Positions 1 through 9,163 of a DNA stretch of 64,000 nucleotides are shown here, one piece after another. The translations under genes were made by a program, and so were the position numbers. Origin of the DNA: Weeksella virosa DSM 16922 (GTDB lineage Bacteria; Bacteroidota; Bacteroidia; Flavobacteriales; Weeksellaceae); contig NC_015144.1 of the NCBI RefSeq assembly GCF_000189415.1, forward strand, positions 248,001 through 312,000, given 5' to 3'. The stretch's first letter is position 1. Each line of letters begins with the position of its first letter. The notes beneath the pieces are model-generated. The model made no database searches. It had not been told where the DNA came from and saw nothing but the letters and a program-made list of their open reading frames with translations.

Positions 1-1823
1 TCAGTACATAGTTGTATTGATAGCTCAAATTCTTTATTCATTACAGGATTAAATCGTGGGTCTTTTGTTTGATGAAAATCCCATAAATTGCCTTTATATT
101 GAGCATCGTAAAACATTGGATAGTTTATTACGTAGTTATATTCTTTATAAAATTCATCGTATTGTTCACCCGCTTTGTTTGCTTGGTCATATGGTATTCC
201 TCCCGTATTATAGATATCATTAGGGCTTGGCATCGCTCCTCCATACTGATAACTCTTCACGGCTTTAGCGGCTTGTTTATCTTTACCATCCCAAATAATT
301 AAGCGTGGTAACATCGTGGTGTGGTTTTGCATTAATACCACTCCTTTGTAATGTTTCATTTCTTTCTTTACATGGTTAAGAGTTATTAGGAATTGTGGAC
401 CTGTTAATAACAATCCTATTATTTTCCCTGCTTTCCCAATAGGGCTTAAAGTCTGTGTAACATAATCTGTATCAATTCCATCATTTCTGAATCGAGTAGG
501 AGCAAACTCCACCAAAGTATCATCTTGACTGCCCGACAATATCGGATTAATAGGTTTATTAAATTCAATAATATCGTTATATCTCACCCTACAATCGCTT
601 GTGAGATTATCAAAAGCATCTACAGAATATCCAACACGCATATAAGCAGGTTTTGTTTGTGTATTCCAACTGTAGCATATATTGTCTAGGATTAAATTTT
701 TATCCTTATCTATAAAATCAAAAACGTAATCATTACTATCTAGCTTATCAACATGGTCAAAATACAACACTCCTTCTTTAATATACCATTTAGCATTAAA
801 AGGTTTTTTTAATTGGTCTAATAACATATCAAGAGTTAATAACGGGTCATTATCTTCAATCCAATATTTTTTACTTTTCTTGTCAACACCTTTTTTTGTT
901 TCTGCTGAAAAATAAGTTAAGTTGTAATACGGTGATGATGGATTAAAGAAAAACGGTATCGACTCTGTAGTAATTCTTACTCCACACTTTGAGCAAACAT
1001 TTCTTATATAATCTCTAACTAAAGGAGCGGGATGTTCACGCCCACACCCAAACAAATCAATAAATATATCAGTTATAGAGTTGATTAATTCTTTTACTGA
1101 AGGGATTGGGTTTTTAATTTTTTTAATTCTTACTCCAGGTATTTTATTAACCGCAGAAATTATTGCGTTAATTACCGTAATTATTGGCGTTATGATTATT
1201 TGTAATATTAGGTTTATTATAATAGAAACAATTCCAACAACCCCTAAAATTTGGAAAAGTAAAGACAATAAAAATGTAGGTCTAAATTCATTGCAGTACG
1301 AAAATCTAGGATGCTTATATTCTCCATTAAACATTCCTAAATGATTATCTGTTACAAGTGTTGAATAAATACAAGTATAAAAATCATCTTTTTGTTTTAA
1401 GCTTACTTCAATAGTACAATAATCATCATCGCAGTAATTTAATCCGTCACTTTTTATAACGAAGTCAGTCATTGTACCTATGTTTTCTAACTCAATTTTT
1501 ACTTCAATTCCATTAAGTGGCGACGCAACATGATCCATTAGCCAGTCTTTTACAAACTTAAAAGCATTTCCATATAATTGTAATTCATTGGTGACTGACT
1601 TCTCAATGTTTGATATAGACCGTGTATTTTCGGTACTCCTTGCTTTACATACGATATTTAATTCGTCAAGATTATCAATATATTTTGTAAACTCAATCCA
1701 TTCGTTGTTTGGTATATAACCTTCAACAATATTTAATGAACTTGGATTGATGCCTGAATACCAAACTGGACGCTGGAATTCATCGTAAAGTTGAAGCTTG
1801 CGCATGTATAATTTTAACTTCAT
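1..1823 (-). CDS. Phage tail/baseplate-type structural protein, 3' end outside window
   Basis: The frame is open from an ATG at 1823 to the window edge, about 607 codons without a stop, so the C-terminus is missing. The ATG overlaps the tape measure stop codon (ATGA), which indicates translational coupling. Around residues 165-215 there is a long hydrophobic stretch rich in Ile/Val/Leu, followed by a Cys-containing segment. No enzymatic motif was recognised. Its position directly after the tape measure gene suggests a distal tail or baseplate protein, but this rests on gene order and not on sequence homology. Confidence 0.75.
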   Translation of the reverse strand, partial: MKLKLYMRKLQLYDEFQRPVWYSGINPSSLNIVEGYIPNNEWIEFTKYIDNLDELNIVCKARSTENTRSISNIEKSVTNELQLYGNAFKFVKDWLMDHVASPLNGIEVKIELENIGTMTDFVIKSDGLNYCDDDYCTIEVSLKQKDDFYTCIYSTLVTDNHLGMFNGEYKHPRFSYCNEFRPTFLLSLLFQILGVVGIVSIIINLILQIIITPIITVINAIISAVNKIPGVRIKKIKNPIPSVKELINSITDIFIDLFGCGREHPAPLVRDYIRNVCSKCGVRITTESIPFFFNPSSPYYNLTYFSAETKKGVDKKSKKYWIEDNDPLLTLDMLLDQLKKPFNAKWYIKEGVLYFDHVDKLDSNDYVFDFIDKDKNLILDNICYSWNTQTKPAYMRVGYSVDAFDNLTSDCRVRYNDIIEFNKPINPILSGSQDDTLVEFAPTRFRNDGIDTDYVTQTLSPIGKAGKIIGLLLTGPQFLITLNHVKKEMKHYKGVVLMQNHTTMLPRLIIWDGKDKQAAKAVKSYQYGGAMPSPNDIYNTGGIPYDQANKAGEQYDEFYKEYNYVINYPMFYDAQYKGNLWDFHQTKDPRFNPVMNKEFELSIQLCT

Positions 1824-4800
1824 AACAAATCACGTTTCATTTTACGAATATTAACCGCATTTGACATTGCAACCAATCCATCTGCATCAATTATTACCGA
1901 ACTTGATTTTTGATTTTCTATTGCTGTTTTAATTTCTGCCAGCTCGTTTTTTATATCCAACACTTCTTTTTTATTATGCATTACGGTTGATGTTACACCA
2001 ACGTCTTTAATATTTGGTAAAGAAAATGCTACATTGTTATTCATCATTTCTAAAATTTTAGCATTATCTCCGATACGAGTTCCTTTGGCAGTAATTACAC
2101 TCTCTCCTTTACTCAATCGTGCTGGTATACTATCCGATGTTTCCGTTCCTGGTCCATATAAGTTTACTACACCATCTTTGAAACCTAATGAACCAGTACT
2201 GTCTTGCGACAATGATTTTGCCATAGCATATCCAGTAGCTAATGCAGAAATAGTAGCTAACACCGCTGCAATAGATAGAAACCCACCACCTCTTTTGGCG
2301 GCTTCAGCGACAGCAACCAACGATGCGGATATTTGTTGTGCAGAATTAATTGCAATTTGTTGCCGTGCGTACTTTTCTTGCTGTGCTTGTGCTTTTTGCA
2401 ATCTTTGCTCTTCCAATTGTAATATTTCTGCATTACCTCGTTCAGCTATTTTTTGAATACGCTCAACACGCCTTTCTCTTATTGATATTTCCAAATCAAG
2501 CGCATTTTGTAAAACCTCAGTAAATGTGGTAACGGATCCAGTAACTTCATTCACATATGCATTTATTTCACGGAAAGTATTCAATATTTTTTCGTCTTTT
2601 TCAGACCATTTACACTTTTCGTTTGATGGGTTTTCTTCCAGTCCATCAAATCCTTTCTTAATTGAGTTTTGTGTTGTGGATAATTGAGAATTTAACGCAT
2701 CAATCTGCTTTTGTCGTGCTTCTTTTTCTTCATCTGCCAAATCATCATACCCTGCCTTTAGTACTGCTAATTGATTTTCAATGGATGTTTTTATAATGAA
2801 AAGTTTCGTTAACTCTGCACGTTTAGCAATTTCTACTTCCTTGTTTGCTTTTTCTTCGGCTAGTTTTAATTTTTTGTTTTTCGATAAATTTTTATTATCA
2901 TTTTCATCGGCTTGATTACGTATTTTTTCTAACTCATTTTCATTTTCTCGTAATTTATCAAGGTATTTTTTATCAAATTCGGCTTGCTCTTTTTCTGTGT
3001 AATGGTCAATTCTTGAAACTGCAAGGTTTTCTAATTCCTTAATTTCTTCTAAAACATATTTTAATCTCGTTTCTCGGATGCGCTTTTCAGAATCTTTAAC
3101 AACTTTTAATCTTAATTCTTCATTTTTCTTTTGTGCTTCCTCGACTAATTTTAATTGTTCGATTGCATTGGCTGATAATTCAGGATTATTTAAATCATCA
3201 GTTAATTTCGCATGCTTACGAATTAATTCTTTATTGCGTTCATCAATTGATTCTAATTGAACATCTGTACCTTTTTGGATGTTTTTTATTTCTTTATCGA
3301 GCGATTCAGCAGATAGTTTGAACAGTTCATCATCAATTACACGCTGGCTATCAATCAATGCTTTTATTTCTTTTTCTGCTCGTTCCTTTAGTGCTGTTGA
3401 TAAGTCAATAATCGAATTTTGTATTTCTGCTATTCTTGTTTGGCTCGCTTCCTTTTCTGCACCTTTAATGTATTGAATACGCTGTTTTGCGTAATTTATT
3501 TCTAGCAATAGTAATTTAGCATTATGAGAATCTGTAATGTCTTGCATCTTCTCATTGTATGTAATTCGGTCTATTTCTTCATTTTGGAGTGCAGTGAGTT
3601 TTTCTTTTCTTATTTTTTCTAAGGCTTGCTTTTCTTTTTCTAACTCCGTTTTATAATTTTCCTCGATAACTTTTAACGCCTCTTTATTCGGATCAACGGT
3701 TCGCCCTGAGTGTGTTTTTGATTTTGTTTTTGTTGTTCCAGTAGATGAATTAGCAGGAGTTTTTGTTTTTGTTGGTGAATTAATCTTATCCCGAATACCT
3801 TGTATTAATTTTTCTTGTGCTAAAATTTGATTTTGATTAGCCCCTTGCTTTTTCATTAATTTCAACTCTTCTTCTTCTTGAGCTAATGTTTCTTTTAATC
3901 CTTTGATATAACTTTCATTTTGAGCATTTGTAAGTTTGATTTGATGTAGCCTTTCTTTATTTAATTTTTCGTTTATAGAGTTGAAATTTTCCCAATTTTT
4001 CTGAAATTCAGATGCCTGTTTTACTTTATTTAAATTTCTTTCTCCAGCAAATTCACGTGTTGAAGTTGAAAGTTCATTAATTAAATCCTCTCCTTTGTTT
4101 TGAACACTTTTTTTAAGAATTTGATTTCCTACACGTTGCTGTTCTGAAGGACTTAAGGCTGAAAATGAAACCTCTGTATATCCATATTTTGCCAATTCGG
4201 GCAATAAAGCCTTAATTGCTTCTCGCTGTTTGCCAATTAATCTGGTTTGTTCTTCTGTAATTCTGTTCTGCTCCTCGCTGATTAACGCTAATCTTATCTT
4301 GTTTTCATACTCCTGATTCAGAACTGACAAAGCGGATGACAATTGTTCGGTAGATGACCTTTCAGCATCAATTAAATTTAAATATTCTGGATATTTCGAT
4401 GCAATTTCACTCATTAATGAGCTTCGAACCTCCTCTTGATTATTGGCTATAATTAATTGACCAACCAAAAGATTTAATTCGTTGCGTTGCTCCCGCAAGC
4501 TATCTACAGGACTGGTTTCTATCATTTTTGTAAACCAATCTACTGTTTCCTTTACTGAATTTAACAGCCCTTGAAAGGAACTTTGACCATGAGACCCGAT
4601 AGCAGAAAATAATCCATCAAATGAATCACCCAAATTTGAAATGGTCCCGCCCAAAGTTTGTGCTTGAGCATTCATTCCACCAGCTACACCTTTCATTTGA
4701 CCGAATGACAGAATCGCTTTTCGGATTGCTTCTTCATCGGTTTTTTTGATTTGTTTCTCTACTCCTTTAAAAGTCAACGTAACTGAATCACCCACAGTTT

Positions 4801-5653
4801 TAGCACGGATACCAAACTCTTTCAGCCTTTCATATTCGTTTGTTTGAGCATCGAGTATAGCCTCCACCAACTGGTCAAATGATTTTCCTTGTGAAGCCGC
4901 TAAATCTCCTAAATTCGTTAACTCTTCATAAGTTGGCGTAAAACCTCTATTCACCAATTTAATGAAAGATGAAGTTAGTTCATCGACTGCAAATGGTGTT
5001 TTTTCCGCAAACGTTTTAATTTTAGTAAATTCTTCATTAGCTTTTATAGATGATTGAAAAGTATTACGGAGTGTGGTTCGGTAACTTTCAAATCGTTGTG
5101 TTACGTCTTTCACCTGATTTCCCAACGTGGCAATACTCAAAGCGCCGCCAATGGCTGGTAATAACCTTGACACACCACTGACACTTCTTAACAATCCTTT
5201 ACTAAGATTTGGAATAGGATTAGCGTTGTAGTTGTTAAGTCTAGTCCGTTGTTGGTTAATTAAATTGTCATATCTGCGGATATCTTCATCGGATGTTGCT
5301 CTACGTCTAGCAGCTTGAAGTAGCTTCAATTTTTGTTCAACAGCTCCGATTATACCCAGCTCTTTTTCCATCGAATGGGTTAATCGTTTATTACTGATTA
5401 TGTTTTGCTCTAAACTTTTTTTATGATAATTAAGGGCAGAAGTATTTTGATTTATCATTCGGGATAGTCTAGCCCTTGTCTCATTGTCTTGCACTGCCGT
5501 TCTATTATATTGTTGAGCTAAACGGATTTGCCTTTTGGTAAGGTTTTCGATTCCTTTAATATTTCCTTCAACGGTACGTATAGCCTTATCAAGTTCAGCA
5601 TCATGTACTTGGTAGGAAATGTTATGAATGATATCTATAATTTCGTCTGCCAT
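1820..5653 (-). CDS. Phage tape measure protein
   Basis: This 1277-residue protein is long and largely helical, with extended Glu/Lys/Gln-rich coiled coils (about residues 20-130 and 560-1080). An N-terminal tape-measure domain lies near residues 165-350, including the stretch FAEKTPFAVDELTSSF. Near residues 635-660 is a Thr/Lys/Ser linker. A hydrophobic GGGFLSIAAVLATISALATG segment near the C-terminus is followed by the GPGTETSDSIPARLSKGE type of tail common in these proteins. Tape measure length sets tail length; at the usual ratio of about 1.5 Angstrom per residue, a tail near 190 nm would be expected. The stop overlaps the start of the next tail gene. Confidence 0.93.
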   Translation of the reverse strand: MADEIIDIIHNISYQVHDAELDKAIRTVEGNIKGIENLTKRQIRLAQQYNRTAVQDNETRARLSRMINQNTSALNYHKKSLEQNIISNKRLTHSMEKELGIIGAVEQKLKLLQAARRRATSDEDIRRYDNLINQQRTRLNNYNANPIPNLSKGLLRSVSGVSRLLPAIGGALSIATLGNQVKDVTQRFESYRTTLRNTFQSSIKANEEFTKIKTFAEKTPFAVDELTSSFIKLVNRGFTPTYEELTNLGDLAASQGKSFDQLVEAILDAQTNEYERLKEFGIRAKTVGDSVTLTFKGVEKQIKKTDEEAIRKAILSFGQMKGVAGGMNAQAQTLGGTISNLGDSFDGLFSAIGSHGQSSFQGLLNSVKETVDWFTKMIETSPVDSLREQRNELNLLVGQLIIANNQEEVRSSLMSEIASKYPEYLNLIDAERSSTEQLSSALSVLNQEYENKIRLALISEEQNRITEEQTRLIGKQREAIKALLPELAKYGYTEVSFSALSPSEQQRVGNQILKKSVQNKGEDLINELSTSTREFAGERNLNKVKQASEFQKNWENFNSINEKLNKERLHQIKLTNAQNESYIKGLKETLAQEEEELKLMKKQGANQNQILAQEKLIQGIRDKINSPTKTKTPANSSTGTTKTKSKTHSGRTVDPNKEALKVIEENYKTELEKEKQALEKIRKEKLTALQNEEIDRITYNEKMQDITDSHNAKLLLLEINYAKQRIQYIKGAEKEASQTRIAEIQNSIIDLSTALKERAEKEIKALIDSQRVIDDELFKLSAESLDKEIKNIQKGTDVQLESIDERNKELIRKHAKLTDDLNNPELSANAIEQLKLVEEAQKKNEELRLKVVKDSEKRIRETRLKYVLEEIKELENLAVSRIDHYTEKEQAEFDKKYLDKLRENENELEKIRNQADENDNKNLSKNKKLKLAEEKANKEVEIAKRAELTKLFIIKTSIENQLAVLKAGYDDLADEEKEARQKQIDALNSQLSTTQNSIKKGFDGLEENPSNEKCKWSEKDEKILNTFREINAYVNEVTGSVTTFTEVLQNALDLEISIRERRVERIQKIAERGNAEILQLEEQRLQKAQAQQEKYARQQIAINSAQQISASLVAVAEAAKRGGGFLSIAAVLATISALATGYAMAKSLSQDSTGSLGFKDGVVNLYGPGTETSDSIPARLSKGESVITAKGTRIGDNAKILEMMNNNVAFSLPNIKDVGVTSTVMHNKKEVLDIKNELAEIKTAIENQKSSSVIIDADGLVAMSNAVNIRKMKRDLL

Positions 5654-5730
5654 AACTTAACAAAATTACTAAAATAAATCAAAATATAATTATTATAAAT
5701 ACTTGTTTCGAAAAATAAAATCAATGCACA

Positions 5731-5760
5731 AAAAAAGCACGTCATTTAGTGTGCTTTTTT
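5731..5760. terminator. Symmetrical A/T-flanked hairpin between tail chaperone and tape measure genes
   Basis: A perfect 10-bp stem (AAAAAAGCAC / GTGCTTTTTT) encloses a 10-nt loop and carries T-runs in both directions, so it fits a bidirectional intrinsic terminator. On the minus strand it lies between the tail-chaperone-like gene and the tape measure start at 5653. It also covers the stop codon of the -1 frame extension (5742-5744). It may partly attenuate late transcription. Confidence 0.6.
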
Positions 5761-6451
5761 ATTTCCTCATTGTGCCATTCAACATACTTATTCCTTAATG
5801 TTAGTTTGTAAAAATATTCATAAACTGTTGTGTTTAAAAAATAATCAGCCTTCATGTTATCTCCCTCATTTATTTTCAATGCATTTAGTGAATATGACTC
5901 GTACAATTCTGTAATTTTTATAATTGGTGCTGTGGTGTCAACATCTGGATCATTGATTTTCTTTCCATCAAAGAAGCTTCTGAAATTTCCTCTAAGTATT
6001 CTCTGTATATTGGAGTGTATGCCAAACCAATCGGCAAAAAAAAACTGTAAGCTTCAGGGTCGTTTTTGATTTGTTTTAATTTCCATTCTGTCCAATGATT
6101 TTCGCATTTATCGGGGTTTTCACCCTCAACAAAATGATAAATCATAGCCATACGCAGACTAGCATCTTCATCAACAGGGTAAGAAATGCGAGCCTTTATA
6201 TTATTCACCCACACCGCAACCTCATCCAGTTTTTTATTGTTGATAGCATTGGTCATTTCTGAACATATTTTAGCAAGAATACTTTTTGTTAAGCCTGACT
6301 CGGAATAAATATTTTGTGCCGATGCAGCTACGTATCTTGACAAGTGATATTGCGACGCATCTGCTAAAGCGTAAAATATTAATGGATCCCCGTTTGTGTC
6401 TTTTAACATTTTAGACTCAAACACTTTCTTAAATTTTATATCATTTTTCAT
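5742..6451 (-). CDS. Probable -1 frameshift (GT-like) extension of the tail chaperone
   Basis: In the 0 frame the message reads AGT TTT TTT TTG at the slip region. A -1 slip on T TTT TTT or T TTT TTG leads to SFFFADWFGIHS and then an open frame to a TGA at 5742-5744. The extension has about 100 residues, with stretches such as FDGKKINDPDVDTTAPIIKI and KLTLRNKYVEWHNEEIKK that look like real protein. Alternatives are a separate 37-codon ORF starting at the internal ATG (about 5855) behind GAGGGAGAT, or a homopolymer error or mutation in the T9 run. Confidence 0.5.
5918..6451 (-). CDS. Probable tail assembly chaperone, 0-frame (G-like) product
   Basis: This 177-residue protein starts at 6451, overlapping the large terminase stop by 4 bases (ATGA). 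It is mixed helical with no recognised catalytic motif. Its place immediately upstream of the tape measure gene is that of the lambda gpG/gpGT tail assembly chaperones. A run of nine A on the plus strand (nine T in the message, 6036-6044) lies 42 codons before the stop. The -1 frame stays open beyond it for about 100 codons. Both features match the known chaperone frameshift design, but homology to a chaperone family is not visible by eye, so the name is inferred from context. Confidence 0.6.
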   Translation of the reverse strand: MKNDIKFKKVFESKMLKDTNGDPLIFYALADASQYHLSRYVAASAQNIYSESGLTKSILAKICSEMTNAINNKKLDEVAVWVNNIKARISYPVDEDASLRMAMIYHFVEGENPDKCENHWTEWKLKQIKNDPEAYSFFLPIGLAYTPIYREYLEEISEASLMERKSMIQMLTPQHQL

Positions 6452-7788
6452 GCTGGTATTTTTCCTTTTATATTGAAATAATTTGTTTTAGCGAAATCGT
6501 GAAAATAACGTTGGAAGAAGTAACGACCACCATCGAAATAATCCATTTTGTATAAATCACGGTCTTTTTTGAGCGTATGCGGTTTGTGGCTTTTTTCGTC
6601 AATCGTTGCGATAACACAATCATTTATAAAATTCGGACAACCCTCTGCGGATATGAAAAGATTTGGGTAATGTGCAAACATTTGATTCATCAATAATCTA
6701 CTGTTTTCGAAATGCAGATTTGATGTGATTGGTTGTAATTGTTTTGGTTGGATGTCAAGGTATGATCTAATCAAAGTATAAGCAGAATCGTGTATCGATT
6801 GATACCCGACTACACCTTCCGTATTTCCTGAACTATCACCTGTAACGTACAATATTGAACCAGGAAAATACATTTTAATTTCAGTACATAAATCTTCAAG
6901 TGATTTCTTACCTCCAAATTCTTTGATTACATGTATAAAACTATGATGATCGCCTTTGTTTGGCGACATTTGAAATGCTAAACACGTCAACGGATCTTTG
7001 TTAAAATCAAATGAAAGATAAACATCATATGTTGGTAGAAATGGTATTGATGGTTTCACGTGCTTTTCATTCGAGAAAGCGTAAAGCCACATATTGTCGT
7101 TTTGTTCAATACCCCATTCACCTTTTACATAAACTCGGTATAAGTTGATGTTTGAGTTAATAAGCTTTTCTAGTTTTTGCTTGTATTGCTCATCCAAAAA
7201 TTTATTATCCCTATATGTTGTTACTAAATTAAACATCATTTCTGGGTCATATTCTCCACCTTCTTCTGGAGTGTCCCAAAATTTTCGTTTAATCCAATGC
7301 CTTTCATGAATAGGATTAAAAGTAAGAATAATTTGATAAAAAGAATCGACATGCCCGCGTATACGTAAATCAAGCTGGTCAAAGTCTTCTTCGGTAAATT
7401 CTGTCGCTTCTTCGAGCCATATTTTAGTAATTCCAGCAACCGATTTAATTTTTTCAGAATCATCTAGCCCAGCCAAAATTATTTCATTGCCGTTAGGAGC
7501 GTGAAATGACATTGTACTGCTTTTGTATTGAACGTCTAAATTGTAGGCATGAATTATTTCTTTAAACAATGCAAAAACAGAATGACGAAGAGTAGTTCCA
7601 ACCTTTCTGAGTGCAAGTACCTTTTCTTTGTGTCCATACGGATTTAATAAAATGGAAAGTAGCTTTTGAGCTGTTGTGTAACTTTTGGATGAACCTGCAC
7701 CACCACGAAGATTTACATACCTTTTTGTAGTTTGGAAAAACGGTATGTAAACTGGATTAATATTATCTTCATGGAGTAAAGCGCGCAT
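6448..7788 (-). CDS. Phage terminase large subunit (PBSX/terminase_3 type)
   Basis: This 446-residue ATPase-nuclease cuts concatemeric DNA and drives packaging into the prohead. Walker A is GGAGSSKSYT (residues 29-38), and the Walker B-like segment TKIWLEEATEF is at 121-131. The C-terminal RNase-H-like nuclease has acidic residues in YLSFDFNKDP (D261) and YVTGDSSGN (D318). Length is normal for the family. It starts 43 bases after the VRR-NUC gene and its stop overlaps the next gene. Unusually, it is followed directly by tail genes and not by a portal gene. Confidence 0.95.
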   Translation of the reverse strand: MRALLHEDNINPVYIPFFQTTKRYVNLRGGAGSSKSYTTAQKLLSILLNPYGHKEKVLALRKVGTTLRHSVFALFKEIIHAYNLDVQYKSSTMSFHAPNGNEIILAGLDDSEKIKSVAGITKIWLEEATEFTEEDFDQLDLRIRGHVDSFYQIILTFNPIHERHWIKRKFWDTPEEGGEYDPEMMFNLVTTYRDNKFLDEQYKQKLEKLINSNINLYRVYVKGEWGIEQNDNMWLYAFSNEKHVKPSIPFLPTYDVYLSFDFNKDPLTCLAFQMSPNKGDHHSFIHVIKEFGGKKSLEDLCTEIKMYFPGSILYVTGDSSGNTEGVVGYQSIHDSAYTLIRSYLDIQPKQLQPITSNLHFENSRLLMNQMFAHYPNLFISAEGCPNFINDCVIATIDEKSHKPHTLKKDRDLYKMDYFDGGRYFFQRYFHDFAKTNYFNIKGKIPA

Positions 7789-7830
7789 TTAACTTTAATC
7801 GTTAATTTTATTTACGGACAAAAATATCCT

Positions 7831-8268
7831 TTAGTTTTTTAAATATTGTGTAGTGATTTTTACGAATTCTTCAAAGGAATAACAAACAGCTGTTGCGTAG
7901 CGTTCGCTTCGCGCTTTGGCTAAAAAAACATCTTGCTTTTCGGTAGTTGTGTTTTTACCATATTTCATTTCAATGAATAATCCGTGAAATCCTCTCGATG
8001 CCTTCATGATGAATAAATCTGAAACACCAGCTACCACACCTTCAGCTTTGATTTTTGCTACTTCTTTCTGATGCCTTGATCCACCATTCGGAATTGAGAA
8101 TATCATCACATCACGAAATTGTAGCCTAAACCATTTTACGCATTGCTGTTGTAATTTACTTTCGTGATTACTCTGCTTTTTCTTCTTCGGATTTTGGACG
8201 TAAATGTTCGGGTAACTCAATGATAGCGATTCGTTCAGTAGTAACCTTTTCACCTTTCGTTGTGACAT
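7831..8268 (-). CDS. VRR-NUC domain nuclease
   Basis: This is a small PD-(D/E)XK-type nuclease of the VRR-NUC family, often placed beside phage terminase or replication genes and thought to cut branched DNA. The core is visible as IPNGGSRHQKEV (59-70), GVSDLF with D84, and FIEMKYG with E100 and K102. The listed ATG at 8268 overlaps the small terminase gene by 101 bases. The first 35 residues are Lys-rich and do not look like the family, so a non-ATG start nearer 8170-8220 is possible; no later ATG precedes the core. Confidence 0.85.
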   Translation of the reverse strand: MSQRKVKRLLLNESLSLSYPNIYVQNPKKKKQSNHESKLQQQCVKWFRLQFRDVMIFSIPNGGSRHQKEVAKIKAEGVVAGVSDLFIMKASRGFHGLFIEMKYGKNTTTEKQDVFLAKARSERYATAVCYSFEEFVKITTQYLKN

Positions 8269-8623
8269 CTATTTCATCTTTTATTCCTACCGATGCACGG
8301 TATTGATTCATTAAAAAATTAGCTTGGCTCAATCTTGTTCGAGTATCCACATCTTCGTAAAACACTTCTTTTGTTGGATTACCCTTTTCGTCTAATACTG
8401 CTTTAGCAATATATCCTGTCTTAATGGCAAAAGTTGTTAAGCTTTCCAAATCTTCATGCAACTTGGAACGTGCAGCTTCTCTGATTTCTGCCATTTCAGG
8501 GTTTCTCTTCATAAATCTATAAAGAGTCGGATACTCTACATTTAGAATTTTTGAAGCATGCACAGGCATTCCACCAGCTTTTTCAAGTGCATTTTTTACT
8601 TTTGTCTTTGTCAATTTTGCCAT
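8168..8623 (-). CDS. Probable phage terminase small subunit
   Basis: The 151-residue protein begins with a helix-turn-helix-like segment (VKNALEKAGGMPVHASKILN, residues 10-29) and YRFMKRNPEMAEI, a pattern typical of small terminase subunits that bind the packaging site. The rest is charged and helical with an acidic tail. It sits two genes upstream of the large terminase, with only the nuclease gene between, which supports the call. The 3' end overlaps the nuclease reading frame. Confidence 0.75.
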   Translation of the reverse strand: MAKLTKTKVKNALEKAGGMPVHASKILNVEYPTLYRFMKRNPEMAEIREAARSKLHEDLESLTTFAIKTGYIAKAVLDEKGNPTKEVFYEDVDTRTRLSQANFLMNQYRASVGIKDEIDVTTKGEKVTTERIAIIELPEHLRPKSEEEKAE

Positions 8624-8649
8624 ATTACAATCTATTACAGCAGTTTATC

Positions 8650-9147
8650 TTATTTTCTACTTAAAGGGATAACCTTTTTGTTGTCGACTTTTCGCTTTTG
8701 GTTCTGATCAACCAACGCTTCATTTTGATATTTATCCGCTATTTTTTGATACTTTCCTTGGATAGCTTCTTTTATTGGTGTAGCGTATTTATTGTATATT
8801 TTACCGTATTCGTAAAACTCTTCGATTAGTTGGATATATTCACCTGTTGTTATTTCTAATTCTTTAGCTGACATATCCTGAGCAACATTCAGCAAATAAG
8901 AAACTGAAAATAAATTGAAATTATCGTTGCTCAATTGCTTATAAACCTCCAAATCTGCCTTTAATCTATTTAAAGATGAATTTTTAAGTATTTTATTCGC
9001 TACTCTTTTTAATCTAAATTCAAAATCGGTTACTTCATCAATTGGAAAAGGGAATGATGTTAACTGTTCTCGAATTTCTTTTTTTATATTTTCATTCAAT
9101 TCTGCAAAAAATTGCTGTTGTTCTAGTGCGTTCAATTTTTTTTCCAT
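8650..9147 (-). CDS. Hypothetical phage protein
   Basis: This protein has 165 residues, highly charged and probably all-helical, with no signal peptide, membrane segment or motif that I recognise. It ends in a basic Lys/Arg-rich stretch (QKRKVDNKKVIPLSRK). It lies 26 bases upstream of the small terminase gene and 16 bases after the ParB-like gene in the same leftward transcript, so a role in packaging or late regulation is possible, but nothing in the sequence shows it. Confidence 0.8.
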   Translation of the reverse strand: MEKKLNALEQQQFFAELNENIKKEIREQLTSFPFPIDEVTDFEFRLKRVANKILKNSSLNRLKADLEVYKQLSNDNFNLFSVSYLLNVAQDMSAKELEITTGEYIQLIEEFYEYGKIYNKYATPIKEAIQGKYQKIADKYQNEALVDQNQKRKVDNKKVIPLSRK

Positions 9148-9163
9148 TTATATATTTTTAAAA

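Noticed and set aside
2034-2456. Plus-strand ORF of 140 codons opposite the tape measure gene
   Set aside because: It is the antisense shadow of an intact tape measure coding region and has no independent start signal or protein-like features.
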